A DNA stretch of 64,000 bases from an uncultured Ruminococcus sp. (GTDB taxonomy: Bacteria > Bacillota > Clostridia > Oscillospirales > Ruminococcaceae). This document shows positions 42,216-49,894 of the stretch, one piece after another. Each line of letters starts with the position of its first letter. Within the stretch, counting starts at the first letter, position 1. Both the position numbers and the translations under genes were made by a program. The DNA lies in contig CADAES010000009.1 of NCBI GenBank assembly GCA_902786975.1, positions 59,449-123,448 of the forward strand, written 5' to 3'. The notes under the pieces were generated by a model. The model worked only from the letters and a program-made list of their open reading frames with translations. It did not search any database and had not been told where the DNA came from.

Positions 42216-42946
42216 ATGCCCCAGAGTCCGTAGGGGTCGGTTTTCAGTGCGTTTTCATAGATCGAAACGACATTCCATATGTCAAAGAACATCACCTTGC
42301 AGCTGCCGATATTCGTTTCACTGATAAGTCCTTTTTCATATGCCATCGCCTGTATCGTATACCACGCCTTGACGGGCGGATGACCAGCCTCGATGAACCA
42401 TTCGCTCGGCGGATAGATGCGGTTTATCTCGTCTGTCGGCGCAAACTGCGCATTGATGTCCTTTGGAGTTATGCCCTCAACGTAGTGCATCGCAGTCAGC
42501 TTGTAGATATCCACGCCGAACAGCAGAGCCTTGCCGCCGTTATGCAAAGCGTAGTCGAGCCCGCCTTTGAGCGCTTCGTCAGCGTGTTTTCCCCAGCCGC
42601 TTGTACTTATAGTGTCACGTCCCGTTAAGGTGTCGGGCAGCTGTCTGAACGTGTCGGCGACAGCACCCATAGCGGTATGGGGAGCGTTGGGGCTAAGCTT
42701 TTTTATCTTGACGGTTATGCCGAGCTTTTTGTCCTCGTCGGTCAGTTCAAACTCCCGGCTGAGTCTGAGTGCAGGCATAAAGATGCTCCCCTGCGGCGTG
42801 ACTATCTCTTTGAGTGTATCTATCAGCGTCATTTCCCCGCCTTCGAGCCTGCCGAAGCTGCGCAGCGACGAGTGTACCTCCAAAGTCATCCCTTGTTCAA
42901 CGCCGAGGTCGGTAAGTGCCTGCCTTAGTTGCTGCTTAGTGACCAT
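42197..42946 (-). CDS. AAC(3) family N-acetyltransferase
   Basis: A 249-residue member of the Antibiotic_NAT family. It has L-E-V-H-S-S-L-R-S-F-G at about 22-32, P-Q-G-S-I-F-M-P-A, an N-A-P-H-T-A-M-G-A segment and the acetyl-CoA-side D-T-I-S-T-S-G-W-G. Characterised members acetylate aminoglycosides at the 3-amino group. Chromosomal homologues in gut Firmicutes often have unknown physiological substrates, so resistance cannot be claimed. It overlaps folC by 11 bp with AAGGAG inside folC, so it is the last gene of that operon. Confidence 0.85.
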   Translation of the reverse strand: MVTKQQLRQALTDLGVEQGMTLEVHSSLRSFGRLEGGEMTLIDTLKEIVTPQGSIFMPALRLSREFELTDEDKKLGITVKIKKLSPNAPHTAMGAVADTFRQLPDTLTGRDTISTSGWGKHADEALKGGLDYALHNGGKALLFGVDIYKLTAMHYVEGITPKDINAQFAPTDEINRIYPPSEWFIEAGHPPVKAWYTIQAMAYEKGLISETNIGSCKVMFFDIWNVVSIYENALKTDPYGLWGMKKAEV

Positions 42947-44228
42947 TTTCTGCTCCTTTTGTTTGTTCTGCCTTGACCTGTGCCGCTAAGTAAAGAGAGC
43001 CGCACACAAGTATCATTTCGTCGGGGAAAGTCGTCTGCAAAGCCTTTATCTGCTCGTTCAGCGGCAACTCGCAGGGATGTGCGCTGCCGCCGAGGGTGAT
43101 GAGCTTTATGGCAAGCTCCTTTGCGCCTATCGCTCTCTCGGAGAAGCCGTCAACGGTGTAAAACTTCTCGACATGCGGAATGAGCTTTTGCACCGCACCG
43201 TCGATATTCTTGTCCCTGCACATTCCAATTATCGCACGGCATTTTTTACCGCAGCCTGAAATAACTCTTGCCAGCGCACCGATACCGTCGGGGTTGTGCG
43301 CACCGTCGAGCACGGTCAGAGGCTCTGTGCAGAGTATCTCGACTCTTGCGGGAAGAACGGCTTTGGTGATACCGCTTGTGATAGCCTCGCATTTAAGCCC
43401 GAGCTGATCTTTGAGAAGCTCACAGCCCTCGATAACGCTCAGCGCGTTGGTTATCTGGTGAAGCCCGCCCATTGACAGCGAATAGCTTTTTCCGCAGTAA
43501 ACGAACTCCGACCCATCAAGCCCGCACCGCTTGATGCTAAGCCTGCTTGTGTCGGGAATAACGAGCCTGCTGTGCTTTTGGCGTGCGGTGTCCGAAACAA
43601 CATTTACGGCTTCCTGCGAGTTGTACGCACTCAGCACGCAGGGCACACCGGGCTTGATTATGCCTGCTTTCTGTGCGGCTATCTCGGCAACGGTGTTTCC
43701 GAGTATCGCTGTGTGGTCGAGGTCAACGGTCATAATGACTGTGAGCAGGGGAGCGGCTATGACGTTGGTGCAGTCGAGCAGTCCGCCCAGCCCCGTTTCG
43801 AGCACGACGATATCGCATTTTTGCTGTGCAAAGTAAAGAAAAGCTATCGCCTGAGTTATCTCAAACTGTGAAAGCTCCATGCTTTCGGGGAAAGTTTCAA
43901 GCGCCGTTCTTACCCTTTGTGCAAGCTGTGAAAGCTCGCTGTCGGGAATATCGCAGCCGTTGATGCGGATACGGTCGTTGTAGCGGACGATGTAGGGCGA
44001 GGTGAAGCAGCCTGTTTTCAAGCCCGCCTCGATGAACACCCTGTTGAACATTTCTGCCGCAGAGCCTTTGCCGTTCGTGCCTGCGATGTGGACAAAGCGA
44101 AGGCTGTCCTGCGGGTCGCCGAGCAAAGCGAGGAGCCGTTTTATCCTGCCTAAGTCCTTTACCGGCTTTCCCGAGTGGGAGAAGGTATTTATAAAGTCTA
44201 TCCCCGATCTTTCAGATGAATTTTCCAT
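42936..44228 (-). CDS. folC: Folylpolyglutamate synthase / dihydrofolate synthase
   Basis: A 430-residue Mur-ligase-like enzyme that adds glutamate to folates. The P-loop H-I-A-G-T-N-G-K-G-S (about 46-55), the T-S-P-Y-I-V-R-Y-N-D-R-I motif and V-L-D-G-A-H-N-P-D-G in the C-terminal domain are clear. Length is typical. AAAAGGAAA precedes the ATG. It lies between the VOC-family gene (18 bp) and the acetyltransferase gene (11-bp overlap), within a long minus-strand run from the two-component system. Confidence 0.95.
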   Translation of the reverse strand: MENSSERSGIDFINTFSHSGKPVKDLGRIKRLLALLGDPQDSLRFVHIAGTNGKGSAAEMFNRVFIEAGLKTGCFTSPYIVRYNDRIRINGCDIPDSELSQLAQRVRTALETFPESMELSQFEITQAIAFLYFAQQKCDIVVLETGLGGLLDCTNVIAAPLLTVIMTVDLDHTAILGNTVAEIAAQKAGIIKPGVPCVLSAYNSQEAVNVVSDTARQKHSRLVIPDTSRLSIKRCGLDGSEFVYCGKSYSLSMGGLHQITNALSVIEGCELLKDQLGLKCEAITSGITKAVLPARVEILCTEPLTVLDGAHNPDGIGALARVISGCGKKCRAIIGMCRDKNIDGAVQKLIPHVEKFYTVDGFSERAIGAKELAIKLITLGGSAHPCELPLNEQIKALQTTFPDEMILVCGSLYLAAQVKAEQTKGAENGH

Positions 44229-44246
44229 TGTTATTTTCCTTTTCGA

Positions 44247-44624
44247 TCATAATTCGCAGAAGAATTCTATTTCCTCGCCGAGCGGTCCGTAACAGAACGC
44301 CATTCGCAGACGGTACTCCGGGTCGGAGGGAATGACCCTGTCGTTGGGCTTGATGAACACCTCGTAGCCTGCGTTTTCGATACGTTCGGCTATGCCGTCA
44401 ACATCGTCCGTTTCAAACGCAGTGTGGCGTATCGCACCCTTGCTGCGAACTCCGTCATCACCGATGAAGACCTCTATCAGACCGCTGCCGCTGTCTATCA
44501 TTATACCTCCGTCCCATTGGCGTTTGAGCTTCATTCCGAGCAGCCCGATGTAAAACTCCTTCACCCGTTCAAGCTCCCCGACCGAGGCGCATTTCATTGA
44601 GATATGGTGTATGCCTTTTATCAT
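44247..44624 (-). CDS. VOC (glyoxalase/bleomycin-resistance fold) family protein
   Basis: A 125-residue protein with the vicinal-oxygen-chelate pattern: I-H-H-I-S-M-K-C-A at the start with a metal-ligand His, F-Y-I-G-L-L-G-M, I-R-H-T-A-F-E-T-D-D with a second His, and G-E-E-I-E-F-F at the end. It may be a lyase, isomerase or binding protein; the substrate cannot be told. AGGAG for this gene overlaps the uvrC stop (gap 10 bp). Confidence 0.85.
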   Translation of the reverse strand: MIKGIHHISMKCASVGELERVKEFYIGLLGMKLKRQWDGGIMIDSGSGLIEVFIGDDGVRSKGAIRHTAFETDDVDGIAERIENAGYEVFIKPNDRVIPSDPEYRLRMAFCYGPLGEEIEFFCEL

Positions 44625-44634
44625 TTCTACTCTC

Positions 44635-46476
44635 CTACATTTCGTCGATTATATCTTTGAGCTTCTGCGCTGTCTCGGCGTTCACGCCGGCTGTGGCTGC
44701 TATCTGCTCAACGGTCGCCGCTTTCATCGCTTCCTTTGTTTTGAAGGTGGTGATGAGCTTTGCCGCCTTTTTGTCACCCACGCCCCTGACCTTTGTAAGC
44801 TCCAGCTGATAGGCGTTCCTGCGGTGCTTGTTTGCCTGATAGGTTATTGCGAAGCGGTGTACCTCGTCCTGTATCGCTGTGGCGAGGTTGAACGCACTGC
44901 GGCTTTTGGCAATGCTTATCTCGCCGTCGTCGGTCGCAACGGCTCTTGTGCGGTGACGCTCATCCTTGACCAGTCCGAACACGGGGCAGGTTATCCCCAT
45001 TTCCCTCAGCATCGGTTCGACTGCGTTGACATGACCCTTTCCGCCGTCGAGCAGTATTAGGTCGGGCATCGTCGAAAAGCCCTCGTCGGTCTTGTTAAAG
45101 TAATTCTCAAACCGTCTGCGGAGCACCTCTTTCATACATTCGTAGTCGTTTTGCTCCTGTACGGTCTTGATAGAAAAGCGCTTGTAGAATTTTTTGAACG
45201 GTCTGCCGTTTCTGAACACGACCATACCTGCGACCATATTCGACGAGGCAAGGTTTGAAATATCGTAGCACTCGATGAACTCGGGCGGTTTTGAAAGCCC
45301 CAGCGCCTTTGAAAGCTCCTCGAGCGCAGCGACCTCGTGCCTTGTCCTGCCGACTTTGTTGGAGATGAACTCGGTGGCATTTGACTTTGCAAGCTCGACC
45401 AGCTTTGCGAGGCTGCCCCTTTGCGGAACGAACAGCTTGACGCTGTGCCCCGCCTTGCTTGTGAGGTACTGTTCAACGATGTCCATATCCTCAAAGCTTT
45501 CCTCTATCAGTATCTCTTTTACTATCTTCTCCCTGCCGGAATAGTACTGCATAAGGAACTGCTCAAGCATATGCGAACTGTCCGTTTTTTCACCCAGAAA
45601 GTGGTCGGACTTGTCAAACAGCCTGCCGCCACGGTACATCAGAACGCTTGCGCACGCCATTTCGGAGTTCTGCGAAACAGCGACGATGTCCATATCCTTT
45701 ATCCTCTCGTCAACTATCTTCTGACTCTGCGCAGCCTTGTTTATCGCATTTATCCTGTCACGCAGCTTTGCCGCCTTTTCAAATTCAAGATTTTCCGCAG
45801 CCTCGTTCATTTCCTGCGTGAGCCGCTTTACAGAGTCCTCCGAGCCGCTTCTGATAAACTCGACAGCCTGCTCGATGAGTGCGTTGTATTCCTGCTTTGA
45901 GATGCGTCCTGTGCAGACGCCCATACACAGCTTGATGTGCGAATTGAGGCACGGCCGCTGTTTTCTGAAATCCTGCGGGAATCGTCTTGTGCAGGTCGGC
46001 AGCATGAAAACTCTGTTCGCCTCGGTGACAGCCTGCTTCACAGCGAACGAGCTTACAAACGGTCCGATGTATCTTGCGCCGTCCTCCTCCTTCTGAAGCG
46101 CTGCCTGCAAACGTGGATACTCCTCGTTGGTGACCTTGATGTAGCTGTACCCCTTGTCGTCCTTCAGAAGGATATTGTACTTGGGTTTGTACTGCTTTAT
46201 CAGTGAGCATTCCAGCACCAGCGCCTCAAATTCCGAGTCGGTAACGATGAATTCGTAATCGTATACGTTCGACACCATTTTCCATACCTTCGGCAGATGG
46301 TCCTGCCCTGCACGGAAATACGAGCTGACACGGTTTTTGAGGTTCTTTGCCTTGCCGATGTAGATTATCTCATGCGACTTGTTTTTCATGATGTAGCACC
46401 CCGGCGAAACGGTCAGCCTGTGCGTCTTGTCACGCAGATATTCTATCCGCGGGTTGTCATTTTCGGTAATGTACAA
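44635..46476 (-). CDS. uvrC: Excinuclease ABC subunit C
   Basis: A 613-residue nuclease that makes both incisions around DNA damage with UvrA and UvrB. Domains are the GIY-YIG nuclease (about 25-105, P-G-C-Y-I-M-K ... I-I-Y-I-G-K-A-K-N-L), a UVR motif (about 205-240), the RNase H-like endonuclease (about 385-540, F-E-C-Y-D-I-S-N and L-I-L-L-D-G-G-K-G), and C-terminal helix-hairpin-helix repeats (about 560-610). Length is normal. uvrA and uvrB are not in the window. Confidence 0.97.
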   Translation of the reverse strand: MYITENDNPRIEYLRDKTHRLTVSPGCYIMKNKSHEIIYIGKAKNLKNRVSSYFRAGQDHLPKVWKMVSNVYDYEFIVTDSEFEALVLECSLIKQYKPKYNILLKDDKGYSYIKVTNEEYPRLQAALQKEEDGARYIGPFVSSFAVKQAVTEANRVFMLPTCTRRFPQDFRKQRPCLNSHIKLCMGVCTGRISKQEYNALIEQAVEFIRSGSEDSVKRLTQEMNEAAENLEFEKAAKLRDRINAINKAAQSQKIVDERIKDMDIVAVSQNSEMACASVLMYRGGRLFDKSDHFLGEKTDSSHMLEQFLMQYYSGREKIVKEILIEESFEDMDIVEQYLTSKAGHSVKLFVPQRGSLAKLVELAKSNATEFISNKVGRTRHEVAALEELSKALGLSKPPEFIECYDISNLASSNMVAGMVVFRNGRPFKKFYKRFSIKTVQEQNDYECMKEVLRRRFENYFNKTDEGFSTMPDLILLDGGKGHVNAVEPMLREMGITCPVFGLVKDERHRTRAVATDDGEISIAKSRSAFNLATAIQDEVHRFAITYQANKHRRNAYQLELTKVRGVGDKKAAKLITTFKTKEAMKAATVEQIAATAGVNAETAQKLKDIIDEM

Positions 46477-46510
46477 TGTCTATACTCCTTGTGATAATGG
46501 ATTTATCCTG

Positions 46511-46975
46511 TCAGATCCGAATATGTCGATCCAATTCTTTTTGGTAGTAAACAAACTCCTTATCTCGTTTGACTTCACAATAACCCAGCTTTGTATAAAA
46601 AGCATTCGTTCTTATATTCCAAAGGGGTGTATCAAGTTTGATCCTCTTGATGCCGGGATAGAAGCTTTCCACCATTTTCATCAAGGAAAGACCATACCCC
46701 TTGCGATAGTGAAGCGGGTCTATAAATATTCTGCCGATGTACAATGTTTCACCGTCTTTGTCCACAAATAGAATTGCACCACCAACGATTTCTCCATCCA
46801 CGACTGCCTGCAGCAAATGTCCTTCATTTTTCATCTGAATATGCCATGCAACAGAATCATAATCAGGAGGTCCGCCTGCATCGGAAGCACCAACATTAAT
46901 ATCGCTATCAAACGCAGCCTTTGATATAGCCACGATCCTTTCAATATTTTTCAATTCTGCATTTTCTAATTTCAT
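46511..46975 (-). CDS. GNAT family N-acetyltransferase
   Basis: A 154-residue protein with the GNAT core: a G-A-I-L-F-V-D-K strand, L-Y-I-G-R-I-F-I-D-P, and the acetyl-CoA loop Y-R-K-G-Y-G-L-S-L-M-K (about 91-101), followed by N-A-F-Y-T-K-L-G-Y. The substrate is unknown. It lies 34 bp upstream of uvrC and 30 bp downstream of the kinase gene, and is richer in AT than its neighbours. Confidence 0.85.
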   Translation of the reverse strand: MKLENAELKNIERIVAISKAAFDSDINVGASDAGGPPDYDSVAWHIQMKNEGHLLQAVVDGEIVGGAILFVDKDGETLYIGRIFIDPLHYRKGYGLSLMKMVESFYPGIKRIKLDTPLWNIRTNAFYTKLGYCEVKRDKEFVYYQKELDRHIRI

Positions 46976-47005
46976 TAATTCTTATCCTCGTCAGGTTCCG
47001 TTTTG

Positions 47006-48232
47006 TCATGCTTTGGGGAATACAGCTGTTATCCTCATCTCTCCGTCTTTTTGCTCGGCAAAGACCTCGCCGCCCATTTTGAGCATCAGCTGGCGGCAGA
47101 TGTAAAGCCCAAGTCCGCTTCCGGGCTTGCCGGAGCTGTTCGAGCCTCTCCAGAAGCTGTCGAAAATGTGTATCATTTCGTTCTCGGGAAGCGAGCAGCC
47201 GCTGTTTGCGACGCTTATCAGCATACAGTCCTCCTCGCGGGAAAAGCTTATGCGTATATATCTTCCGTCGCCGTACTTTATCGCATTCTCCACAAGATTC
47301 TGAAGCACCTCAACACCTCGCTCGGGTTCGCCTTTCAGGATACAGTTTCCGTAACTGCCGACGGTGAACTCGGTCATACTTTCCGTGAATCTTTCAGTGT
47401 AGTTTGCCTTTATAACGTCTATTATCTCGTTTGCGTAAAACTCGGAGTTCTGCACATCCAGCTTAAGGAGATCCTCGCTTGCCGAGCGTGTGAGCTGTGT
47501 AACGAAACTGTCGATATCGTCGGCGTTTGAATCGATGTGTGCCGCCGCATTCTTTATCTTCTCGCTGTCGTTGTAAATGCCCTTGGAAAGCCCGCTTGCG
47601 TAAAGCTTTATCGCTGAAAGCGGAGTGCGGATATCGTGGGAAATGGACAGTATCAGCGTCTGTTTTTCCTTCATAAGCTCCAGCTCGTGCTCACGCCTGT
47701 CTATGATGTTGTCACGCAGCATATTCACGCCCCATACGAATTTTCCGAAATAGCGGTTCCTGCTTTCCTCGACGGGCGTGGAAAGGTTGCCCTTTGAAAG
47801 CTCGTAGGGGACTTTGGAGAGCCTGTTGAACGGCTTTATGACCCTTAACCTTATGTACACAACGACGAGCAGTGCGGCTGCTCCTATAACGCCTATGGCG
47901 ATGTTCATTACCGTCCGCCCGCTGCTTTGGGGCAGTGTGGGTCTGTACTCGAATCGGTAAAGCTTCTGACTTACGCTTCTGATGATACAGTCCTTGTCAG
48001 ACAGGTAGAAATCCTCCGTGCCGTCGTACTCCGTCACCGAGGTCACATATTCACATGAACTGATATCGGGTATCTCCCCGCTTTGCTCAATGCTTTTGCA
48101 AAGCCTGAGTATCTCGACACGGTAGGGTCTGCCGCTTTTATTTTCCCCGTCGTCGAAAAAGATATTTGCAAAAATAAATGTGCCTGCTGTAAGTGCTGCT
48201 ACAAGCACTATCATTAGTAAGGACCTTTTCAT
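47006..48232 (-). CDS. Sensor histidine kinase
   Basis: A 408-residue membrane kinase. A first membrane segment (about 5-24), an extracytoplasmic sensor of ~80 residues, a second membrane segment (about 108-128) and a HAMP-like linker lead to the HisKA box S-I-S-H-D-I-R-T-P-L with phospho-acceptor His 199. The ATPase domain shows N-L-V-E-N-A-I-K-Y-G and a G-S-G-L-G-L-Y box. The start overlaps the response-regulator stop (ATGA at 48232-48229), so they are coupled. The nearby FtsX-type ABC exporter suggests a peptide- or envelope-stress sensor. Confidence 0.92.
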   Translation of the reverse strand: MKRSLLMIVLVAALTAGTFIFANIFFDDGENKSGRPYRVEILRLCKSIEQSGEIPDISSCEYVTSVTEYDGTEDFYLSDKDCIIRSVSQKLYRFEYRPTLPQSSGRTVMNIAIGVIGAAALLVVVYIRLRVIKPFNRLSKVPYELSKGNLSTPVEESRNRYFGKFVWGVNMLRDNIIDRREHELELMKEKQTLILSISHDIRTPLSAIKLYASGLSKGIYNDSEKIKNAAAHIDSNADDIDSFVTQLTRSASEDLLKLDVQNSEFYANEIIDVIKANYTERFTESMTEFTVGSYGNCILKGEPERGVEVLQNLVENAIKYGDGRYIRISFSREEDCMLISVANSGCSLPENEMIHIFDSFWRGSNSSGKPGSGLGLYICRQLMLKMGGEVFAEQKDGEMRITAVFPKA

Positions 48233-48891
48233 ACGAATTTATACCCCACTCCCCAGACGGTCTGTATGCGTGCAGGCTTTTTCGGCTCGTCCTCTATCTT
48301 CTCACGCAGCCATTTGATGTGAACGGTCAGCGTCTGCTGCTCCGAAATGCTGTCGCTGCCCCATATCTTGTTGAAAAGATATTCCTTTGTGAGCGTCTTT
48401 CCCGGGTTCTCGACAAGCAGCTGCAAAAGCTCGAACTCCTTGTTTGTCATCTCTATCGGAACGTCGTTTTTGTAGGCTGTCTTTTCTGCCTTGTTGAGGC
48501 GCAGATTTCCGCTTGTCACCTCGTCAAGGGAGTACCTGCGCTTGAATATACCTGCGATCTTGGCGATAAGAATGTCGATGTCGTACGGCTTTTCGATATA
48601 GTCGTCCGCACCGAGGATAAGCCCGTTGAGCTTGTCGTTTTTCTCGCCCTTTGCGCTGATTATAAATATCGGCGTGTCGCTTGTCTTTCTGATGCTCTTG
48701 CAGACGGAAAAGCCGTCCATTCCCGGCAGCATTATATCTAAAAGCACAAGTCTTGCGCCGTATTTTTCAAAAATGGTCACAGCCTTTTCGCCGCTGTCCG
48801 CCCAGGTGACGGTGTAGCCCTCGGCACGCAGAAAATCGCACAAAGGCTCGGCAAGCTCCATGTTGTCCTCGGTAATAAGTATATCTATCAT
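48229..48891 (-). CDS. OmpR/PhoB-family response regulator
   Basis: A 220-residue regulator. The receiver domain (about 1-115) has the acidic pair E-D near 8-9, phospho-acceptor Asp 52 in L-L-D-I-M-L-P-G and Lys near 102 in I-E-K-P-Y. A winged-helix DNA-binding domain (about 125-220) ends V-Q-T-V-W-G-V-G-Y-K-F-V. It is translationally coupled to the kinase gene. Confidence 0.94.
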   Translation of the reverse strand: MIDILITEDNMELAEPLCDFLRAEGYTVTWADSGEKAVTIFEKYGARLVLLDIMLPGMDGFSVCKSIRKTSDTPIFIISAKGEKNDKLNGLILGADDYIEKPYDIDILIAKIAGIFKRRYSLDEVTSGNLRLNKAEKTAYKNDVPIEMTNKEFELLQLLVENPGKTLTKEYLFNKIWGSDSISEQQTLTVHIKWLREKIEDEPKKPARIQTVWGVGYKFV

Positions 48892-48968
48892 ATCGGTTCA
48901 CCCCAGAGATCGTATTTGTCCTATTTAAGAATATCATAGCAGCAAAAGCTTGTCAAGCGAAAGCGCAC

Positions 48969-49013
48969 AAAACCCGACAATGACATCTGATGTCATTATC
49001 GGGGGTATTTTTT
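48969..49013. terminator. Bidirectional terminator between ABC operon and two-component genes
   Basis: A 14-bp stem with one mismatch (48973-48986, 48990-49003), loop CTG, with T-rich tails on both strands. Confidence 0.85.
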
Positions 49014-49030
49014 ATTAGTATTTACGCAAT

Positions 49031-49105
49031 AAGGCGGAGCAAAGCTCCGCCCCCCCTGACTTCTTATCTCTTACATCTTACCTCTTATCTCTTACCTCTA
49101 ATTAC
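49031..49105. repeat. Hairpin plus dispersed TTATCTCTTAC tract, copy 2
   Basis: A perfect hairpin GGCGGAGC-AAA-GCTCCGCC (about 49032-49050) is followed by short imperfect tandem repeats of TCTTATCTCTTACATC, complementary to the tract at 7236-7268. Confidence 0.55.
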
Positions 49106-49875
49106 CAGCCCATTTCCATAAGCCAGTTGTTGAGAGTTCTTTCTCTGTCTCTGATGTTTGATCCGTCAGTGAACTCTCCGAGATGCTTTTCGCCCTTTAT
49201 CTCACCATCAACGATGAACATTACCCTTGTGCACTTTGCGGCGATCCTCGAATCGTGCGTTACCATCATTATCGTCGTGCCCTCTCTGTTCAGTCCGCAC
49301 AGCATCTCCATTACCTCGTCGGAGGACGACCTGTTCAGAGCGCCCGTCGGCTCGTCTGCAAAGATTATCTGCGGGTCGTTTATCATGCAGCGGCAGATGC
49401 AGGCTCTCTGGAGCTGACCGCCCGACACCTCGTTGATGTCCTTGCCTGCGATCTCGCTGATGCCCATTTTCTTCATAAGCATCTGACCCTGCTCGGCGAT
49501 CTCCTTGCGTGAGCGCTTCTTTGACTTAGCCTCGGTAGCGGGCAGGATTATGTTGTCAAGAATGGTGAGGTTCTTGAGCATATGCATCTGCTGGAAGATG
49601 AAGCCCATTTTTTCGAGCCTTACGTTTGCGAGCCTCTTCTTTGGCAGGGTTGCGATGTTCTCGCCGTCGAGCATGACCTCTCCCGAGGTAGCGGTGTCCA
49701 TTCCCGATGCGGTGTAAAGCAGGGTAGACTTGCCAGAGCCGGAGGGTCCCATTATTGCGACCATTTCGCCCTTGTCAACGTTGAAGCTGACATTTCGCAG
49801 AGCGTTTGTGGGTTTTTTGTTGGTGATATATGTTTTGCAAAGGTCTGTAACGTGAAGTATTGTCTGAGCTGCCAT
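49102..49875 (-). CDS. ABC transporter ATP-binding protein (MacB/LolD type)
   Basis: A 257-residue ATPase with Walker A G-P-S-G-S-G-K-S-T (about 45), Q-loop Q-Q-M-H-M, signature S-G-G-Q-L-Q-R-A, Walker B I-I-F-A-D-E-P and an H-loop His in M-M-V-T-H-D. The Walker B and signature context and the FtsX-type permease upstream (19 bp gap) place it in the MacB/BceA-like group, used for peptide or lipoprotein export or for relieving antimicrobial peptides. Confidence 0.94.
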   Translation of the reverse strand: MAAQTILHVTDLCKTYITNKKPTNALRNVSFNVDKGEMVAIMGPSGSGKSTLLYTASGMDTATSGEVMLDGENIATLPKKRLANVRLEKMGFIFQQMHMLKNLTILDNIILPATEAKSKKRSRKEIAEQGQMLMKKMGISEIAGKDINEVSGGQLQRACICRCMINDPQIIFADEPTGALNRSSSDEVMEMLCGLNREGTTIMMVTHDSRIAAKCTRVMFIVDGEIKGEKHLGEFTDGSNIRDRERTLNNWLMEMGW

Positions 49876-49894
49876 GATGCTTTCTCCTTTTCTC

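Noticed and set aside
42197-42946. AAC(3)-like gene as cargo of the neighbouring mobile element
   Set aside because: Its base composition matches the backbone and it overlaps folC in an operon, so it belongs to the chromosome.
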